Below are positions 9,283 through 17,365 of a DNA stretch of 60,302 nt, in pieces. Source of the stretch: CAINVV01 sp964528535 (lineage in GTDB: Bacteria > Bacteroidota > Bacteroidia > Bacteroidales > Prolixibacteraceae). Location: positions 1-60,302 of the forward strand of contig CAZGSQ010000009.1 in the NCBI GenBank assembly GCA_964528535.1, in the 5' to 3' direction. The stretch's first letter is position 1, and every line of letters starts with the position of its first letter. The position numbers were made by a program, and so were the translations under genes. The notes under the pieces were generated by a model. The model saw only the letters and a program-made list of their open reading frames with translations, was not told the origin of the DNA and did not search any database.

Positions 9283-9860
9283 TTTAATGAATTGATACAA
9301 AAGCTGATTACCCTCTGCTTGTCAGAAATTGTCCATCCAATATTGCCGAAGAATCCTTTCATCCGAAGATTGATGAATTCAATCGGATAGACAATTCCCA
9401 TGTTATAAACTTCTTCAGGCGAAAGCGAAGGATGAAACTCCTGATTGGCAACTCCATGCGCTATCAATTTTTGACAGAGTGACTTAATTTCTCTTCTCTG
9501 GGAATCTGCCACCTGAAAATTGTAATCGTGCATCAATACATGGATAAATTTGATCTCTCCGGGATCTTTTTCTGCCATCTGAAAAATCTCCTCTATGAAA
9601 AGCTTAAGAACGATATTTATATCTTGATAATTAAGAAGATAGTCTTCTAATTGAACGATGAGCAAATGAATTTTTTGATGCAGTAACGATACTACCAACG
9701 ACTGTTTACTGCTGTAAAACCTGTAGAGATAGCCTTCTGCTACTCCTGCTTTTTTTGCTATGGAAGCCGTAGAGGCTCCACCATATCCCTTCTCTACAAC
9801 CAATTCCATGGTTGCGGCATGAATTCTTGCCAACTTGCTTGCGTCTATAGTTCGTGCCAT
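9279..9860 (-). CDS. TetR-family transcriptional regulator
   Basis: A 193-residue regulator with an N-terminal helix-turn-helix (about residues 25-48, STASIAKKAGVAEGYLYRFYSSKQSLV) and a helical ligand-binding C-terminal domain. It is the first gene of the efflux operon and overlaps the TolC-like gene by four bases. A 20-bp near-palindrome at 9874-9893, between its start codon and a clear Bacteroidota promoter, is the likely operator, so it should repress itself and the exporter until an unknown ligand binds. Confidence 0.92.
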   Translation of the reverse strand: MARTIDASKLARIHAATMELVVEKGYGGASTASIAKKAGVAEGYLYRFYSSKQSLVVSLLHQKIHLLIVQLEDYLLNYQDINIVLKLFIEEIFQMAEKDPGEIKFIHVLMHDYNFQVADSQRREIKSLCQKLIAHGVANQEFHPSLSPEEVYNMGIVYPIEFINLRMKGFFGNIGWTISDKQRVISFCINSLK

Positions 9861-9873
9861 TTTTAATTAATAA

Positions 9874-9893
9874 ATGAGTGAATAATCATTCAT
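9874..9893. promoter_or_regulatory. putative TetR operator
   Basis: ATGAGTGAATAATCATTCAT: the outer eight bases on each side are inverted repeats with one mismatch, separated by four bases. It lies 14 bp upstream of the tetR start and just downstream of the -7 box at 9898-9905, where bound repressor would cover the transcription start. Confidence 0.6.
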
Positions 9894-9897
9894 GTTG

Positions 9898-9929
9898 CAA
9901 AAGTATTTTTCGCTTTGTCAATTGCCAAA
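9898..9929 (-). promoter_or_regulatory. Bacteroidota housekeeping promoter of the efflux operon
   Basis: On the minus strand a -33 TTTG (9929-9926) is followed by 20 bases and then a -7 TACTTTTG (9905-9898), which fits the TTTG-N19-21-TAnnTTTG consensus. The transcript would start about seven bases further on, within the operator. Confidence 0.65.
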
Positions 9930-10062
9930 TAAAATGGAGAAGATTTACAATAATTTAATATAGCTGCAAGACTGGAAATAAATAGGAGAATTGAGATAGC
10001 TCAAGGATATAGATTAATTGGAAATTAACCACCTTTGCAGTAAGCAGATTAAAAGTGACAGA

Positions 10063-13000
10063 ATGATGGTAGGATTGATACATTTGATTTTGCAGCTGTT
10101 GAAAAGGATTATGCTCTTTGTCTGCACGATTGTTCTGTTTCCGCTTGCCACCAGTTCTCAATCATTCGTCAGGGTTAACTCAGGTACCAAAGCAGATATA
10201 ACCCATGTCACAGTGTTCAAAGACAACGAAGGCTTTTTTCTGGCCGATAGAATTTATTCATTGTCAGCACAGGGTGAATGGAAGAAATCAGTTTTCCCCT
10301 CTATTCACCCAATTTCGCAATTCTCTGCTAATTCAGCTGATGATTTTTATTACGCCACAAATCTCGAAAATAGTACTTCCATCCTCTATCATTACCACGA
10401 TAGAAGGGTAGATGAGGTGGTTGGTCCATTTGGAGTGTCTATTTTTTCAATGTCTGTCAGTCCCGACAAGATCCCCTACTTCGCCAGTTTCTCTGAGGTC
10501 GCGAGTCTTGAAAATGGTTTGTTCAAGAAGACAGTTTTGGTCCCTACACGATCGGTAGTAAAAAAAATTGTAGCTGGTAAGAACAATCATTTTTGGGTAC
10601 TCACCCAGCAAAGTGAAATGTTCATTTACGATGGAGCTAATTACAAGCGTATCTTGAAAGATAAAAAAGTTGCAGATTTTCAGATTCTGGAAGAGCATGT
10701 TGGATTTGCCTTGTGCGAAGATGAACTGGTCCAGTTTAGTGATTCTGGCTTTAGAATCTGTTCTTACAACAATGAGTTTCGAAAGGTTGAAAAATTTTGT
10801 ATTTCGAAACAGCAGGATATCTGGATGATAGGTCAGAAATCCAAAGTATTGAAATACAGTGCAGGACAAATTACCGATCTATCCCCCAAGGAGCATTACA
10901 ATCTGAGAGATATTGCAATCAACGACGCAGGGGAAGTCTGGATTGCCGGTAATGATGGGGTCCTTCTCTATTGGGGCAAAAAGAGCTTCATTCCTTACAA
11001 GACCATCAATCCAGGATTCTCATCGTTCAAGTTGTCTAACTACAGCATTGATCTCGATAATGAATATGGTGTTGCCTTGGCAGATTTAGACGGTGATAAT
11101 AAAATTGATATTTTTTCAGTGTGTATATCAGATGTTAATCGTTTGTTTATCAATATAATGAATAGTGATAAGGATTCGATTAAAGGAAATTTCTTCAAAG
11201 AGGAAGGTTTTATTCGAAAATCGGAAGGCGCCATTGATCGCCAGCAAGGGGTCACTCTTTCTCCCTTAAAGTTGGGCGTTTCGGTGGCCGATGTCGACAA
11301 CGACGGTGATGAAGATATTTTCATTTGTTACCTGAATGCTGGCAACAAACTTCTCTTGAACAATGGGAATGGTGTTTTCAGAGATGTTTCGAACCAACCA
11401 TTCCGTGCCGGTGAGAATTTAGGCCGTTCCACTGCAGCGGCATTTGCCGATGTCGATCTGGATGGATTTGTTGATCTTTACGTCACCAGCGAAAATGGAT
11501 CGAATAAGCTCTTTCACAATGACGGAACCGGACATTTTACTGATATTACAGTCAGTGCTGGCCTGGAAACCATATCCGGGGGTTCCTGCGCGACTTTCAG
11601 CGATATCAACAACGATGGATACCCGGATTTGTGCGCTACATTTTGGTATGGACAGAACCGGATCTACTTAAATGAGACAAAGAACGGAGTCGTAAAATTT
11701 CGTGATATTACCGCACTGACTGATCTTTCAAAATCACCCGCTGTAAAAAGCAATGGTGCAACGTTTGCAGACATTAACAACGATGGATTTCCGGATCTGT
11801 TTGTCGCAAACAGGAACGATGAGAACAAACTCTATCTCAATGATGGACATGGCATATTCAAGGACGTAACGGCCAACTATTTTGAACACAAGACCTTTCT
11901 CTCAAATGGCGGTGTATTTGCAGATTTTGATCAGGATGGATACCTTGATCTCTACCTTACCAATGTAGGCGAAAATATTCTCTATAAAAATATTGCCGGG
12001 AAATATTTCCAGGATGTTACCTCAGATTTTGGCGCAGAATTGAGTGGCTATTGTACAGGAGCAGCCGTAGGAGATCTTAACAACGATGGGAATGTCGATA
12101 TTTATGCTGCCAATTACCTTAGTGGCAGCAGTAAAGTTTTTTTGAACCAAAGCAAGTTTGCAAGCAATCTGAAGATAAAACTGGAAGGCACCCTTTCCAA
12201 CAGGGATGCCATAGGTGCAAAGGTCTATCTTTACAAGAAGAACAAGCTAAAAGGTGATACCATTCTGGCAGGTTACCAGGAGATAAGCGGTGGTAGTGGC
12301 TATGCATCGATTTCGGCCAAAGAGGTCATCTTTCCACTGAATCAGGAAAACAATTATTGGGCTATCGTCAAATTTCCTTTTCCTGGAAGTAACCTGAAAA
12401 TTGATGATTTGAAACCTGGATTATTGGTTGTTAAAGAACAACTTGGCCTGAATGCCTTCGTTACCATGGTCAGAAAATCTGCCTTCCGAATGATCAAAGA
12501 TCCTGAGATACTGAAAGAACTGCTGAAAACTTTGATAATTCTGCTTATTTTACTATTCTATTTTAAACGATACATCAAGGGTAAAGAAAAGATGATGTGG
12601 ATAAGAAGGAGTATCTCTTTTGCCATCTTTGGATGTTTTCTGATCGGTAATTTATTTTTTATTTACACCACTTCACCATTTATGTACTTTCTGCCAATTT
12701 TAATAGCTATTATCTTGATGGTTATCATGCATTTGGTTACCGAAAGAATGCAAATTTCACTGAATATTGCCAGGCAGCGAATGATGTTGAGAGAAAAGAT
12801 CTCACGTGATTTACACGATGATTTGGCATCTACCCTCGGAAGTATTTCAATTTATTCTGATACGCTCAAGAGACTTGAGACTCCTTTAAAATCTGATTTT
12901 AAAAAACTGTCTTTAAAGATTGCCGAATTAACCCAATCTGCCCTTCAGTCTATCACTGATATAATTTGGATGACTTCCCCCAAAAATGATTCCCTTCAAG

Positions 13001-13395
13001 GATTGATGGCAAAAACCAATAACCTCCTTTACGAAACGCTCATCGACAATGGAATCCAATACCATGCAGAAATCAATCTGCCTGATCTCCCTATTGTGCT
13101 TCCTGATGAGTTGAAAAACGATACCTTTTTGATTCTCAAGGAGGGAACGCACAATATTATCAAGCATGCCAAGGCAACAAATGTGAAACTCATCGCAGAT
13201 GTGAACGGCAACGAATGCTCCATATCCCTGATGGATGATGGAATTGGCTTCGACGAAAGAAATACAATTTCGCAAGTTTCTCATGGAAATGGACTGATCA
13301 ATATCAGGAAGCGGGCGCATGATTCCAAAATTGAAATTTCCATCCACTCACGTGAGGGCAACGGAACCATAATAAGTTTGAAATTCAAAATATGA
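10063..13395 (+). CDS. sensor histidine kinase with extracellular FG-GAP propeller and ASPIC/UnbV-like domain
   Basis: About 1110 residues. After a signal peptide/anchor (LMLFVCTIVLFPLATSS region) comes a large periplasmic part. From about residue 336 to 680 there are seven FG-GAP/VCBS repeats with calcium-loop motifs (ADLDGDNKID, ADVDNDGDED, ADVDLDGFVD, SDINNDGYPD, ADINNDGFPD, ADFDQDGYLD, GDLNNDGNVD), enough for one seven-bladed propeller. A segment with NRDAIGAKVYL and SGGSGYAS (about 705-750) matches the ASPIC/UnbV module of CRTAC1-like proteins. About three membrane helices lie at 820-900. Then come a HisKA_3 domain with His918 in DLHDDLAS and a HATPase with DDGIGF. ATG 10063 is preferred because the TTG at 10018 lies upstream of a CACCTTTGCA -7-like box. 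It pairs with the response regulator that follows. Confidence 0.88.
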   Translation: MMVGLIHLILQLLKRIMLFVCTIVLFPLATSSQSFVRVNSGTKADITHVTVFKDNEGFFLADRIYSLSAQGEWKKSVFPSIHPISQFSANSADDFYYATNLENSTSILYHYHDRRVDEVVGPFGVSIFSMSVSPDKIPYFASFSEVASLENGLFKKTVLVPTRSVVKKIVAGKNNHFWVLTQQSEMFIYDGANYKRILKDKKVADFQILEEHVGFALCEDELVQFSDSGFRICSYNNEFRKVEKFCISKQQDIWMIGQKSKVLKYSAGQITDLSPKEHYNLRDIAINDAGEVWIAGNDGVLLYWGKKSFIPYKTINPGFSSFKLSNYSIDLDNEYGVALADLDGDNKIDIFSVCISDVNRLFINIMNSDKDSIKGNFFKEEGFIRKSEGAIDRQQGVTLSPLKLGVSVADVDNDGDEDIFICYLNAGNKLLLNNGNGVFRDVSNQPFRAGENLGRSTAAAFADVDLDGFVDLYVTSENGSNKLFHNDGTGHFTDITVSAGLETISGGSCATFSDINNDGYPDLCATFWYGQNRIYLNETKNGVVKFRDITALTDLSKSPAVKSNGATFADINNDGFPDLFVANRNDENKLYLNDGHGIFKDVTANYFEHKTFLSNGGVFADFDQDGYLDLYLTNVGENILYKNIAGKYFQDVTSDFGAELSGYCTGAAVGDLNNDGNVDIYAANYLSGSSKVFLNQSKFASNLKIKLEGTLSNRDAIGAKVYLYKKNKLKGDTILAGYQEISGGSGYASISAKEVIFPLNQENNYWAIVKFPFPGSNLKIDDLKPGLLVVKEQLGLNAFVTMVRKSAFRMIKDPEILKELLKTLIILLILLFYFKRYIKGKEKMMWIRRSISFAIFGCFLIGNLFFIYTTSPFMYFLPILIAIILMVIMHLVTERMQISLNIARQRMMLREKISRDLHDDLASTLGSISIYSDTLKRLETPLKSDFKKLSLKIAELTQSALQSITDIIWMTSPKNDSLQGLMAKTNNLLYETLIDNGIQYHAEINLPDLPIVLPDELKNDTFLILKEGTHNIIKHAKATNVKLIADVNGNECSISLMDDGIGFDERNTISQVSHGNGLINIRKRAHDSKIEISIHSREGNGTIISLKFKI

Positions 13396-13453
13396 CCCGA
13401 AAGGGCTATGGTGAATGCCGTTTATTTGTATTTAATTCGTTGAAAAATCATTT

Positions 13454-14083
13454 ATGAATGTTTCAGTTGGTATTGTTGAAGATCATGAAGAATTTCGACA
13501 GAGTTTGATCTATTTGGTCTCCACGAGCATCGGTTATGAAGTCCTTTGGTCATTTGGTTCGGTCGAAGAAGCCTTGCGGGATAATCGTTTTCCGGATGTA
13601 TTACTACTGGATATTAATCTTCCCCGAATGAGTGGTTTAGAGGCCATACCGATCTTTAAAGGTGCTTGGAAGGAAACGAAGATCATCATGCTGACCATTT
13701 TAGAGGATGAATTTAACATCATGACTGCCATCAAAAATGGTGCAGATGGTTACATTCTTAAAAAAACCAATCCGCAAAAAATACTGGAGGCTCTTCAACA
13801 AGTCTTTGATGGAGGAGCGGCCCTAACTCCCATGGTAGCCAAGCAACTGTTGTCTTTTTTTAAGCCGATTCAAAAAGATAGTCAACCGGATACTGCACTT
13901 ACTAAAAGGGAGCATGAAATACTTTCTTATATTGTAAGTGGTATTACAAACGAAAGAATTGCATCCGAATTGTACATCAGTACACAAACTGTGCGCAATC
14001 ATATCAAGAACATATATGAAAAGCTGCACGTTCACTCGAAGGCTCAGGTTGTAGCCAAAGCATTGAAAGAAAGGATTTTATAA
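13454..14083 (+). CDS. NarL/LuxR-family response regulator
   Basis: 209 residues: an N-terminal receiver with an acidic pocket (VEDHEEF), phospho-acceptor Asp53 in LLLDINLP and Lys103 in YILKKTN, then a LuxR-type helix-turn-helix (about 145-205, LTKREHEILSYIVSGITNERIASELYIS onward). It starts 58 bases after the propeller kinase, whose HisKA_3 type normally partners NarL-class regulators, so the two are a cognate pair. The radical SAM/lipoprotein genes begin 69 bases downstream and are the nearest candidate targets. Confidence 0.93.
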   Translation: MNVSVGIVEDHEEFRQSLIYLVSTSIGYEVLWSFGSVEEALRDNRFPDVLLLDINLPRMSGLEAIPIFKGAWKETKIIMLTILEDEFNIMTAIKNGADGYILKKTNPQKILEALQQVFDGGAALTPMVAKQLLSFFKPIQKDSQPDTALTKREHEILSYIVSGITNERIASELYISTQTVRNHIKNIYEKLHVHSKAQVVAKALKERIL

Positions 14084-14152
14084 TAGAATATAGGAGAGAA
14101 ATTTTATTTTTTGCAAATGCCATTTTGTTAAAAATCTTTCAGAACAAATGCC

Positions 14153-14539
14153 ATGAGAACTAACTTATCCGAGAAGAAAAGAAGAATCTTCAGATTTCTG
14201 TTAAAATCTTTCAGTTTAACTTCAGCCATGTTTGTCTTTCAAGCTTGCTATGGTACTCCGCAAGATTTTGGCCATGATGTATACCTCGAAGGCATCGTTA
14301 AAGCAAAAAAAACAGACCTGCCCATCCCGGGGATTAGAGTCTCCCTCGATAGTCAGCCTCAATATGAGTTTACCGATCAGGCTGGAAAATTTAGGATCTA
14401 CGCATCCAAGGCCGACCAATACAAAATTCATTTCACTGATGTTGATGCACTCATGAATGGTTCATTCAGTGCGAAAGATACAACAGTCCAATTTTTTAGT
14501 CAGTCAGTTTCACTGAATATCGTACTGAATGAACAATAG
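14153..14539 (+). CDS. radical SAM-associated putative lipoprotein
   Basis: A 128-residue secreted protein with a basic N-terminus, a hydrophobic stretch and a lipobox-like FQAC (Cys32) followed directly by YGTPQ. The ACYG-x-P pattern next to a radical SAM gene matches what I recall of the Bacteroidetes rSAM/lipoprotein system (TIGR04134-like family). The mature part resembles one carboxypeptidase-regulatory/transthyretin-like beta sandwich (YLEGIVKAKKTDLPIPGIRVSL, then TDQAGKFRI). Its 3' end overlaps the radical SAM gene by 11 bases. It is the presumed substrate or partner of that enzyme; the modification is unknown. Confidence 0.75.
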   Translation: MRTNLSEKKRRIFRFLLKSFSLTSAMFVFQACYGTPQDFGHDVYLEGIVKAKKTDLPIPGIRVSLDSQPQYEFTDQAGKFRIYASKADQYKIHFTDVDALMNGSFSAKDTTVQFFSQSVSLNIVLNEQ

Positions 14540-15626
14540 TATTTGGAACAGATTTCGGCAAGTCGTTCATAACCAGTTTAGAAACAACGAAATCAAGCTT
14601 CATGAATTGAACTATTTGTTTTGGGAATGTACCCACAAATGCAACCTCAAATGCCTGCACTGCGGATCCGACTGCTCTCTTGACACGGGAACTCCTGACA
14701 TGCCATTTGAAGATTTTCTCAAATCAATTCAGCCTTTGAAGGAAAAATTCCGGAAAGATACCATTACCGTAGTTTTCACAGGCGGAGAGCCATTGCTGAG
14801 GAAAGACCTCGCCGATTGCGGCAGAATACTCAGGGAGCATGGTTTTAGGTGGGGAATCGTAACAAACGGATTTTCGTACAACCAGGAAATTCATGGAAGA
14901 TTGCTTGGAGCAGGGATGGGGGCGATAACACTCAGTCTGGATGGAATGGCTGACAATCACAACTGGTTGCGAAACCATCCAAACAGTTTCGAACATGCCG
15001 TATCTGCCATGGATTTGATTGTATCTTCCCAACGGTTGAATTATGACGTCGTAACTTGCGTCCATCCAGGCAACATCTCAGAATTGCCTGTTTTAATGGA
15101 ATTTCTGATCGAAAAGCATGTCAAAAGTTGGCGATTATTTACCATCGCACCCATTGGTCGAGCCATTGACAACCAGGGACTTCAGTTGAATCGTGACCAA
15201 TTGGTCTTCTTAATGGAGTTCATCTCTAAAGCGCGAAAGGAGAAAAGGATTGATACAAAGTTCAGTTGTGAGGCTTATGTCGGCAATTATGAATTAAAAG
15301 TGCGTGATTCATTTTTCTTCTGCCGTGCTGGTATAAATATTGCTTCGGTTCTGGTGGATGGTTCAATCTCAGCCTGCCCCAATGTAGACAAACATTTCAT
15401 TCAGGGAAATATTTATTCAGACGATTTTCATCATATTTGGGAGAATGAATTCAGAATGATGAGAGATAGGAGTTGGACAAAAGTTGGAGTCTGTTTTGAA
15501 TGCTCTGATTATCAAAATTGTATGGGAGGTGCCATGCATTTGTGGACTGAAAAAAAAGAATGTACGCAGTTCTGCATCAACAACCATCTAAAATTGGACC
15601 GAAAGAAACATTTCAAATTCACCTGA
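14529..15626 (+). CDS. radical SAM/SPASM enzyme of the rSAM/lipoprotein system
   Basis: 365 residues. The CxxxCxxC cluster is Cys38, Cys42 and Cys45 within ECTHKCNLKCLHCG, followed by the TGGEPLLRKDL glycine-rich SAM motif. The C-terminal ~100 residues hold SPASM-type cysteines (FFCRAGINIA, ISACPNV, CFECSDYQNC and CTQFC), enough for auxiliary iron-sulfur clusters. Such enzymes modify peptides or proteins by radical chemistry. The 11-base overlap with the lipoprotein gene indicates a dedicated pair. It resembles the TIGR04133-type enzymes; the enzyme has no membrane segment and should act in the cytoplasm before export. Confidence 0.85.
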   Translation: MNNSIWNRFRQVVHNQFRNNEIKLHELNYLFWECTHKCNLKCLHCGSDCSLDTGTPDMPFEDFLKSIQPLKEKFRKDTITVVFTGGEPLLRKDLADCGRILREHGFRWGIVTNGFSYNQEIHGRLLGAGMGAITLSLDGMADNHNWLRNHPNSFEHAVSAMDLIVSSQRLNYDVVTCVHPGNISELPVLMEFLIEKHVKSWRLFTIAPIGRAIDNQGLQLNRDQLVFLMEFISKARKEKRIDTKFSCEAYVGNYELKVRDSFFFCRAGINIASVLVDGSISACPNVDKHFIQGNIYSDDFHHIWENEFRMMRDRSWTKVGVCFECSDYQNCMGGAMHLWTEKKECTQFCINNHLKLDRKKHFKFT

Positions 15627-15755
15627 TAAATGACCCCAAGGGGCTATTTCAATCTCAGACTACTGTCATTACCTTTGAACAAATGGAACTAATCAGGAGA
15701 GGATCTTCTCCAGTGGCAAATTTTACAAACACAATTGTAACCAAAAAACCGAAAA

Positions 15756-16991
15756 ATGAAAAAGAGAATTCATCAAATTGCAGTGATTCTATTGTTACTA
15801 ACTGTTTTTTCTTCCTGTGATTTATTCAACAAGAAAAGTTCAGACACTCCTGCAGTGACTGTCCAACAATTTAGTTCTCAGGTTACTGACCTTCATGACG
15901 CCTTGGAGAATTTTGTTACAAAAGCACAGGCTTATGAAAATGCAAAATTTGCCAGCCTAAAGGCCGCTCAATCAAAGCAAATTATTGATGACTACGTAAC
16001 CGCCGGTGAACAATTTGTAGCCGTGATGCAGACTATCCAAACAACCCAGAGTCAAACCAAGTCTGTACACCTCAAAGATGGTACACCAATTCCTTGTGGA
16101 CCGATGGATTTTATTCCGGATGCCACTTCAGGTATTTCACCCGGGTTGGTTAAAAACGTTGGTGATTTAATTGCAGAAACCAAAGGAGACAGGGATGCCA
16201 TTCAGAAAAAATTTGACAACAAGGAGATTGATGAAAATACCTACAATGCAGCTCTGGATAAGCTCAAAGTAACAAAGACGGTCAAGGCTGTCAATACCGG
16301 TCTTGGTGCTGTTGTTGGCACCGGTGCAGCCTTGGGTGCAGGACTTATCATCGGGGCTACAACCTTGCCGGCCATTGCAACAGTGACGGTGGTTGGGGTA
16401 GTTGTGGGAACCTCAGTTACCTGGTTTGCAAATTGGTACAGCGGTGTCAAGGCATCAACCGGCGTGACACAGCAGTTTATTGTTAGTGGAAAAACAACCG
16501 TGGGGGGCAAACTTCCTGTGCATCTGATCGGGCAGGGAGCAACAGTTACATTGGCTGTACAAGGTTATGCACCAGTTGTCATGCCTGGTTTCGCTCTCCC
16601 TGCAGCAGGATACAACAAAAAGATAGATATTACTCCTGTTAAGTTGAGCGATGCACAGTCGGGTGGGACTTCAAGTGTTTGCATGATTGATGAATTGATG
16701 GTCACAGGAACATGTACAAATGTTGAGTTTGTCACAGGAAGTCCTTCGCCTTCCGATCCGGCACCCAACCAGGGAGTTACGGTTACTGGGACAATCATTC
16801 CGAAAGTTGCCGGATGTAGCATCTCATTTTCTATCGTCGGAACCGATGGATACTCTAATTCAGCTACCAAAACGACAGATGCCAACGGACAGGCAACCTT
16901 CTATATTCCGGGAGGTGCTTCTGGAGTATTTGATAGAGTGACAATTACTTCAAGCAATGGAAAATCCTCCATTGTATCCTATACCTTCTGA
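15756..16991 (+). CDS. lipoprotein of unknown function with glycine-rich hydrophobic core
   Basis: A 411-residue predicted lipoprotein (lipobox FSSC, Cys21). After the anchor comes a helical, Gln/Ala-rich region (about 30-165), then a Gly/Ala/Val-rich hydrophobic stretch (about 170-210, GLGAVVGTGAALGAGLIIGA) like a glycine zipper, then a C-terminal beta-rich part. The last ~90 residues (VTVTGTIIPKVAGCSISFSI to TTDANGQATFYIPGG) resemble an Ig-like/invasin-type domain. I do not recognise the family. It starts 129 bases after the radical SAM gene on the same strand and could belong to that transcript. Confidence 0.75.
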   Translation: MKKRIHQIAVILLLLTVFSSCDLFNKKSSDTPAVTVQQFSSQVTDLHDALENFVTKAQAYENAKFASLKAAQSKQIIDDYVTAGEQFVAVMQTIQTTQSQTKSVHLKDGTPIPCGPMDFIPDATSGISPGLVKNVGDLIAETKGDRDAIQKKFDNKEIDENTYNAALDKLKVTKTVKAVNTGLGAVVGTGAALGAGLIIGATTLPAIATVTVVGVVVGTSVTWFANWYSGVKASTGVTQQFIVSGKTTVGGKLPVHLIGQGATVTLAVQGYAPVVMPGFALPAAGYNKKIDITPVKLSDAQSGGTSSVCMIDELMVTGTCTNVEFVTGSPSPSDPAPNQGVTVTGTIIPKVAGCSISFSIVGTDGYSNSATKTTDANGQATFYIPGGASGVFDRVTITSSNGKSSIVSYTF

Positions 16992-17103
16992 AAGAGAATA
17001 TACCTGGTTGGTACGTTATTTCACACATTCGATTTCAGACCTTAATATAATCAAGGATTCTGAAGCGACTTTGCCTATCCTGGGGAGTTAATTGTTTACA
17101 AAA

Positions 17104-17160
17104 AAGAGTGGTTTCTCGGTAGAGAAATCCCAGCTGTAAGAAGTACCGGAAACCACTCTT
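17104..17160. other. stem-loop with perfect 12-bp outer stem
   Basis: The arms AAGAGTGGTTTC and GAAACCACTCTT pair perfectly. Inside, CGGTA pairs with TACCG after a one-base bulge, leaving a loop of about 23 bases. There is no following T-run on the plus strand, so it is not a standard terminator; it may be a structured RNA element or mRNA 3'-end stabiliser. Confidence 0.65.
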
Positions 17161-17191
17161 CTCCCAAAAATTAAGTTTCGATCACCCTCGC

Positions 17192-17252
17192 AATTGCACC
17201 TACTGAAAACCCAAAAGGATGTATTGGTTTTAGGCAGGTGCAATTTTTTTTT
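17192..17252 (+). terminator. Rho-independent-type terminator
   Basis: The outer arms AATTGCACCT and AGGTGCAATT pair perfectly and the inner arms AAAACC/GGTTTT extend the stem. The 3' arm runs into nine T residues, as expected for intrinsic termination on the plus strand. It would end the transcript of the lipoprotein gene (stop 16991) or of a short RNA that includes the preceding hairpin. Confidence 0.7.
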
Positions 17253-17365
17253 ACATTATTTGTATCTTGCAACCACAAATAAGAATGAAATTGCATCCAA
17301 TCGGTTAATTTGTTTTTTCTGAATCTCGCACGATGCTATTTCTTAAACCAATTAATCCTTGTAAA

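Larger units (their letters stand above)
16992..17365. other. intergenic region with two hairpins, no gene
   Basis: About 370 bases without a supported reading frame. It holds the two long stem-loops described separately (17104-17160 and 17192-17252). A weak TATCTTGC element at about 17264-17271 could be the -7 box of the esterase gene that follows. Confidence 0.6.

Noticed and set aside
10018..10062. TTG start for the propeller kinase.
   Set aside because: A CACCTTTGCA -7-like element lies downstream of it; the ATG at 10063 gives a proper signal sequence.
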